The notes below the pieces were generated by a model. That model worked only from the letters and a program-made list of their open reading frames with translations, made no database searches and was not told the origin of the DNA. A stretch of 18,903 nt of DNA from AV2 sp035637175. GTDB taxonomy: Bacteria > Verrucomicrobiota > Verrucomicrobiia > Limisphaerales > AV2. Both the position numbers and the translations under genes were made by a program. Location: contig DASPXS010000298.1 in NCBI GenBank assembly GCA_035637175.1, positions 1-18,903 on the forward strand, read 5' to 3'. This document shows positions 14,866 to 18,903 of this stretch, one piece after another. Each line of letters opens with the position of its first letter. The first letter of the stretch is position 1.

Positions 14866-15804
14866 ATGTTGGACTCGTCGGCGAATAGAATCGCAGCGTG
14901 GATTGCTTGCGCGCTTTGTTGGGCGGTGGCTCCCGCCGCGCCGGCTGAAACGGTCACACTCAGTCCCGCCGCCGACACCACCCTTTACGAAACCACTCCC
15001 AACAATAATCTCGGCGCGACCCCGAATGTCATCGCGGGCACTACCGCGGGCAACGCGGGCCAGCCTTACCGGAATCGCGCACTGATAAGATTCGACATCG
15101 CCGATCGGATTCCCGCCGGCGCCGTCATCACTTCCGCCAGCCTGACGCTGACGGTGGTCAGAATCCCGTCCGTTCCCGCGGATTCCACGTTCGAATTACA
15201 CCGCCTTTTTAAGTCGTGGGGTGAAGGGAACAAAGACACCAACGCCGGCCAACAGGCCACAACCGGCGAGGCGACATGGCTCTCCCGTTTCTTTCTTCTG
15301 CCGGGATGGACGACTCCCGGCGGCAATCCCGGAGCTGATTTTTCGACCAACGCGAGCGCCGCAACCTTCGTCACCGGCCTGGGCAGTTACACCTTCGATT
15401 CCGGTTCAAACCTGATTGCCGACCTCCAGTTCTGGCTCGACAACACCAACACCGACTTCGGCTGGATGCTCGTGAGCCAGGACGAAGCGACGCCGAGCAC
15501 CGCCCGGCGCTTCGCCTCGCGCGAAGACCCGGTCAACGCGCCGACGCTGGCGATCGAATTCGTTCCGCCGCCGCTGATCGGAGAAGTGAGCCTCCAGAAC
15601 ACAAACCTCACCTTTCATTTTAACGTTGAGGCCGGCTATAACTACGCGGTGGAGTACGCCGACGCCTTCCCGGCAACCGACTGGCTGGTGCTGACGAATT
15701 ACGAAGCCAAACTCACCAGCTTCGAGGCGAGCGTGACCCATTCGTTGGAAGCGATCCCCGGCCGGTACTATCGCCTGAGCCGGGTCCCGTGTAACTGCCG
15801 CTGA
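14866..15804 (+). CDS. Secreted DNRLRE-domain protein
   Basis: A 312-residue exported protein. The N-terminal ~27 residues are a signal peptide (IAAWIACALCWAVAPAAPA). Residues ~30-235 form a DNRLRE-type beta-rich domain, recognisable by DTTLYETTPNNNLGA, RALIRFDI near the start, ITSASLTLTV, HRLFKSWGEG and the closing GWMLVSQDEATPSTARRFAS. Such domains occur in surface or extracellular proteins of many environmental bacteria and are thought to mediate binding or assembly; no enzymatic residues are evident. A C-terminal segment (EAGYNYAVEYADAF to RYYRLSRV) resembles the last part of the copper protein at 10455-11297. It is divergent from the octahaem cytochrome gene; a link to electron transfer is possible but unsupported beyond proximity. 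Confidence 0.85.
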   Translation: MLDSSANRIAAWIACALCWAVAPAAPAETVTLSPAADTTLYETTPNNNLGATPNVIAGTTAGNAGQPYRNRALIRFDIADRIPAGAVITSASLTLTVVRIPSVPADSTFELHRLFKSWGEGNKDTNAGQQATTGEATWLSRFFLLPGWTTPGGNPGADFSTNASAATFVTGLGSYTFDSGSNLIADLQFWLDNTNTDFGWMLVSQDEATPSTARRFASREDPVNAPTLAIEFVPPPLIGEVSLQNTNLTFHFNVEAGYNYAVEYADAFPATDWLVLTNYEAKLTSFEASVTHSLEAIPGRYYRLSRVPCNCR

Positions 15805-15821
15805 GCCCATCTGCTTGGGTC

Positions 15822-15873
15822 GGACTGCGTGCGGAAATTTTCCGCATATACGGAAAATTTCCGCACACAGTCC
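15822..15873. repeat. 23-bp inverted repeat upstream of leuS
   Basis: Arms at 15822-15844 and 15851-15873 pair at 22 of 23 positions around the loop CATATA. Each arm contains a near self-complementary core (CGGAAATTTTCCG), so one long hairpin or two small ones are possible. It lies between the DNRLRE gene stop and the leuS start. No T-run follows on the + strand, so a standard terminator is unlikely. Confidence 0.85.
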
Positions 15874-15943
15874 GTCGCTGATGTTCGACTTCCAGGAATT
15901 CGCCATTGCCCTGCCGCGCCGGTTTCTTCAATACTTCGGCCCT

Positions 15944-18877
15944 ATGTCGAGCAGTCGCAGGCAGTATCCGTTTCATTTGATCGAGCCGAAGTGGCAGAAA
16001 ATCTGGGACGAACGGCAGACGTTTCGCGCCTGGAACCCGGGCGAAGTGCTTCCGCACGGGCACGACTTTGCCAGACGGCACGGACTGGAAGGCAAACAGG
16101 CCACCGCGACGGAATTGCCTCCCAAGTTTTACATCCTCGACATGTTCCCCTACCCTTCCGGCGCCGGATTGCACGTCGGTCATCCGGAAGGTTACACCGC
16201 CACGGACATACTGGCGCGTTATCGCCGCGCGCAGGGATACCACGTCCTGCATCCGATGGGCTGGGACGCCTTCGGGTTGCCCGCCGAGCAATACGCCATC
16301 AAAACCCGCCAGCACCCGCGGCAGACCACGGAACAAAACATCGCCACCTTCAAACGCCAGATAAAATCTCTCGGCTTCAGCTACGATTGGACCCGCGAAG
16401 TGGATACGACCGATCCGCGCTATTTCAAGTGGACCCAGTGGATATTTCTCAAGCTTTACAACTCGTGGTTTAATCCGGAGACAAACAAGGCCGAGCCGAT
16501 CGAAACGTTACCTTATCCGCCCGAACTGCAACCCCCTCACCCTGCCCTCTCCCCCAACGTGGGAGAGGATGGCCAGAGGACGGGGGAGGGGGAGGCCGCA
16601 ACGGGCATGCCGACAATCGATCCAGAACTCGAAAATCAACGCCGCGCCTACCGCGATTCCAAACGTCTCGCTTACGTCACCGAAGCTCCGGTCTGGTGGT
16701 GCGAAGCGCTCGGCACCGTGCTCGCCAACGAGGAAGTCGTTGACGGCAAGAGCGAAGTCGGCGGGTTTCCCGTTGTGCGCAAGCCGATGCGGCAATGGAT
16801 GCTCCGCATCACCGCCTACGCCGAACGGTTGCTCGCCGACCTCGACACCATCGACTGGAGCCATTCGCTCAAGGAAATGCAGCGGAATTGGATCGGCCGC
16901 AGCGAAGGGGCGGAAGTTGAATTCCGAATTCCGAATTCCGAATCCCGAGTTGCGGTTTTCACCACTCGACCCGACACGCTGTTCGGCGCGACTTACATGG
17001 TGCTCGCGCCGGAGCATCCGTTAATCGATCAATGGCTCAAAAGCGGTGTTATTCCGACTCAGTGGCCGCAAGGCACGCGCAGCGAATGGACTGGTGGCGG
17101 CGCAGATAATCCGAACAATGCGATCGTAAATTACCGTTGGCGAACGTCCATAAAGAGCGACCTCGAGCGCACGGAACTGGCGAAGGAAAAAACCGGTGTC
17201 TTCACCGGCGCGTATGCGATCAATCCGGCCAATGGCGAAAAGATTCAGATCTGGATCGCGGATTACGTGCTCGCCAGCTACGGCACGGGTGCCATCATGG
17301 CCGTGCCCGGTCACGACACTCGCGACCTGGAATTCGCCCGCAAATTCAACCTGCCCATCGTGCAGGTCGTTCAACCCCCGGACACGAAAACCGACTGGCA
17401 AGGTTTCGTTGGCGACGGCGTCGCTGCCAATTCAGCCGGCGTTGGGATCTCACTCAACGACTTGCCCACCGACGAAGCCAAAAAGAAAATCACCGATTGG
17501 CTCGAAGCTAAAGGCCTGGGCAAACGCACCATCAACTACAAACTCCGCGACTGGCTGTTCAGTCGCCAGCGTTACTGGGGCGAACCGTTCCCGATCCTCT
17601 GGAAGCAGGACGCCAACGGGGATTGGTATCACGAAGCTTTGCCAGACTCGGCCCTCCCCCTGCTCCCGCCGCCGCTCGAGGATTACCGGCCCACTCCCGA
17701 CGGCCAGCCGCCGCTGGCGCGGGCGAAGGATTGGGTCAACCTGCCGGACGGCTCGAAGCGCGAAACGAATACGATGCCGCAATGGGCGGGCAGTTGCTGG
17801 TATTACCTCCGTTACCTCGGCGCGCATAATGACCGCGCGTTCTGCGGCCGTGAAGCGGAACGATATTGGATGAGTCCCTTAGCGGCGAGCGGCAGTTCGC
17901 CGCAAACTTCCACCGGCGCTTTGCCAAGCGCCGCCACGCGGCCAGGGGTTGACCTCTACGTCGGCGGCACCGAACATGCCGTGTTGCACCTGCTCTACGC
18001 GCGTTTCTGGCACAAGGTCCTTTACGACCTCGGTTACGTCTCCACTCCCGAGCCGTTTTACAAACTTGTCAACCAGGGTCTCATCCTCGGCGAAGACAAC
18101 CAGAAAATGTCCAAAGCCCGCGGCAACGTCGTCAATCCCGACGACATGGTGAACGAATTCGGCGCTGATTCCCTGCGGCTCTACGAAATGTTCATGGGCC
18201 CGCTGGCGGACGCCAAACCGTGGAGTACCAAGGGCGTTGAAGGCGTGTATCGTTTTCTCGGGCGCGTCTGGCGCTTGTTCGTGGACGAAAAGAGCGAGAC
18301 CGAGTTCGAGCAGCATTTGACCGCCGAGCCGCAAAAGGGTGCAGAGCGGATGGAACAAATCCAGCTCAGCTCTTCAATTCAGGCGAGCGCGCCAACGGAC
18401 CCCCAACTCCGTACGCTCCATGCCTGCATCAAGAAAGTCACCGAAGACCTCGACAACCTGCGATTCAATACGGCCATTTCCGCGCTCATGGTATTCCTCA
18501 ACCAGGCGATGACCTGGGAAACCAAACCCTGTTCCGTATTGCGTGATTTCGTGGTTTTACTCCATCCCTTCGCGCCGCATCTGGCCGAGGAATTGTGGGA
18601 CAAGCTGCATTCCGCGTTTCGCATTCCGCATTCCGCGCTGAGCTACGCCCCCTGGCCCAAATACGACGCCGCCTTGCTGGTGGAAGACACGCTGGAAATT
18701 CCGGTGCAGGTGAACGGCAAACTGCGTGATGTGATTGTCGTGCCCGCCGATGCCACCCAACAGCAAATCGAGTCTGCCGCGCTTGCCAGCGATAAAGTGA
18801 AGCCATTCATCACTGGCAAGACGGTGAAGAAGATTATCGTGGTCCCCAAAAAGCTCGTCAACATCGTGGTCGGGTAG
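15944..18877 (+). CDS. leuS: Leucyl-tRNA synthetase
   Basis: Cytoplasmic class I synthetase that charges tRNA-Leu with leucine using ATP. The HIGH-type signature is in PYPSGAGLHVGHPEGYTATD, and the KMSKS-type signature is KMSKARGNVVNPDD near 18100. The CP1 editing domain shows TTRPDTLFGATYMVLAPEHP and YGTGAIMAVPGHDTRDLEFA; homologues commonly read AVPAHD, so Gly here is a small deviation. The C-terminal region ends with LEIPVQVNGKLRDVIVVPAD. At 977 residues it is longer than the usual ~860-880. Part of the excess is four stretches that coincide with repeat-like DNA: about residues 197-219, 326-335, 644-668 and 889-899. ATG 15944 fits the usual N-terminus (SSSRRQYPFHLIEPKWQKIW); ATG 15881 is an alternative, and the open frame back to 15815 runs into a palindrome. 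All signature motifs are intact, so the enzyme is probably functional. Confidence 0.97.
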   Translation: MSSSRRQYPFHLIEPKWQKIWDERQTFRAWNPGEVLPHGHDFARRHGLEGKQATATELPPKFYILDMFPYPSGAGLHVGHPEGYTATDILARYRRAQGYHVLHPMGWDAFGLPAEQYAIKTRQHPRQTTEQNIATFKRQIKSLGFSYDWTREVDTTDPRYFKWTQWIFLKLYNSWFNPETNKAEPIETLPYPPELQPPHPALSPNVGEDGQRTGEGEAATGMPTIDPELENQRRAYRDSKRLAYVTEAPVWWCEALGTVLANEEVVDGKSEVGGFPVVRKPMRQWMLRITAYAERLLADLDTIDWSHSLKEMQRNWIGRSEGAEVEFRIPNSESRVAVFTTRPDTLFGATYMVLAPEHPLIDQWLKSGVIPTQWPQGTRSEWTGGGADNPNNAIVNYRWRTSIKSDLERTELAKEKTGVFTGAYAINPANGEKIQIWIADYVLASYGTGAIMAVPGHDTRDLEFARKFNLPIVQVVQPPDTKTDWQGFVGDGVAANSAGVGISLNDLPTDEAKKKITDWLEAKGLGKRTINYKLRDWLFSRQRYWGEPFPILWKQDANGDWYHEALPDSALPLLPPPLEDYRPTPDGQPPLARAKDWVNLPDGSKRETNTMPQWAGSCWYYLRYLGAHNDRAFCGREAERYWMSPLAASGSSPQTSTGALPSAATRPGVDLYVGGTEHAVLHLLYARFWHKVLYDLGYVSTPEPFYKLVNQGLILGEDNQKMSKARGNVVNPDDMVNEFGADSLRLYEMFMGPLADAKPWSTKGVEGVYRFLGRVWRLFVDEKSETEFEQHLTAEPQKGAERMEQIQLSSSIQASAPTDPQLRTLHACIKKVTEDLDNLRFNTAISALMVFLNQAMTWETKPCSVLRDFVVLLHPFAPHLAEELWDKLHSAFRIPHSALSYAPWPKYDAALLVEDTLEIPVQVNGKLRDVIVVPADATQQQIESAALASDKVKPFITGKTVKKIIVVPKKLVNIVVG
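16532..16592. repeat. C-rich/G-rich palindromic repeat inside leuS
   Basis: CCCCCTCACCCTGCCCTCTC is followed by the hairpin partner GGGAGAGG and then a G-rich arm ending GGGGGAGGGGG. This is the pattern of a widespread intergenic palindrome (CCCTCACCC...CTCTCCC / GGGAGAG...). In the leuS frame it encodes roughly PPHPALSPNVGEDGQRTGEG, placed between ETLPYPPELQ and the conserved YRDSKRLAYVTEAP segment. Confidence 0.8.
16919..16946. repeat. Heptamer tandem repeat inside leuS, editing-domain edge
   Basis: Three perfect GAATTCC units and one GAATCCC. In frame they encode EFRIPNSESR, immediately before the conserved VFTTRPDTLFG motif of the editing domain. Confidence 0.9.
17882..17932. repeat. Double hairpin repeat inside leuS
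   Basis: Two small hairpins lie side by side: GCGGCGA (17882-17888) with TCGCCGC (17897-17903), and GGCGCTT (17915-17921) with AAGCGCC (17926-17932). They lie in an extra segment of about 25 residues (644-668, beginning SPLAASGSSPQTS). This segment splits the usual junction between YWM and VDLYVGGTEHAVLH. Confidence 0.75.
18607..18634. repeat. Heptamer tandem repeat inside leuS, C-terminal region
   Basis: Four 7-bp units: GCATTCC, GCGTTTC, GCATTCC, GCATTCC. In frame they encode HSAFRIPHSAL between the conserved LAEELWDKL and SYAPWPKYD segments. Confidence 0.9.
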
Positions 18878-18903
18878 CCGAACCGATCACTGTCAGACAT
18901 TCC

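Noticed and set aside
15822..15873. Intrinsic terminator of the DNRLRE gene
   Set aside because: The stem is strong but no T-run follows on the + strand.
15815..15943. N-terminal extension of leuS to the upstream start at 15815
   Set aside because: It would translate half of the inverted repeat at 15822-15873, and the usual LeuRS N-terminus begins at 15944.
1..18903. tRNA, rRNA or transposase genes
   Set aside because: I looked for cloverleaf-like arms, conserved rRNA stretches and transposase motifs on both strands and saw none; a dedicated search could still find a small RNA.

Overview
The window most likely comes from a chromosome or metagenome contig of Verrucomicrobiota, probably a soil or freshwater Pedosphaera/Limisphaerales-type lineage. 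This is inferred from content: high G+C, an H-X9-DG prepilin-like protein, FG-GAP and DNRLRE surface proteins, a planctomycete/verrucomicrobial-type PSCyt1 haem domain, LeuRS wording typical of the group, few clear Shine-Dalgarno sites, and many short palindromic intergenic repeats. No phage, transposase, CRISPR, rRNA or tRNA was found.

Layout. 1-545 has no supportable gene. 546-1193 (+) is an ECF sigma factor without a neighbouring anti-sigma gene. It converges on 1210-3324 (-), a secreted protein that joins FG-GAP/VCBS repeats to a sugar-phosphate isomerase/epimerase TIM barrel. 3427-5338 (-) is a membrane-anchored protein of unknown function whose first ~26 codons lie in a different frame from the rest. 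5806-6714 (-) is a prepilin-like H-X9-DG protein, bracketed by two direct copies of a palindromic element. 7342-7782 (-) is a small exported protein, divergent from a second ECF sigma factor (7975-8532, +) that overlaps a putative membrane anti-sigma factor (8525-9271, +). rdgB (9316-10041, -) converges on that pair; the two stop codons lie at the two ends of one heptamer repeat array.

The most interesting part is 10455-14719 (-). It encodes, in transcription order, an MtrA/DmsE-like octahaem lipoprotein cytochrome, an outer-membrane beta-barrel carrying its own N-terminal monohaem PSCyt1-type domain, and a secreted plastocyanin-like copper protein. Together they look like a porin-cytochrome conduit for electron transfer across the outer membrane, with a haem domain fused to the porin. 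The first two genes are only 13 nt apart; the copper protein gene lies 157 nt further on.

14866-15804 (+) is a secreted DNRLRE-domain protein divergent from the cytochrome. 15944-18877 (+) is leucyl-tRNA synthetase. Its reading frame contains four in-frame stretches that look like repeat elements: one C/G-rich palindrome, one double hairpin and two heptamer arrays. A related heptamer array lies inside rdgB. Period-7 repeats that persist inside essential genes, plus at least six intergenic palindromes, are the second main theme of the window.
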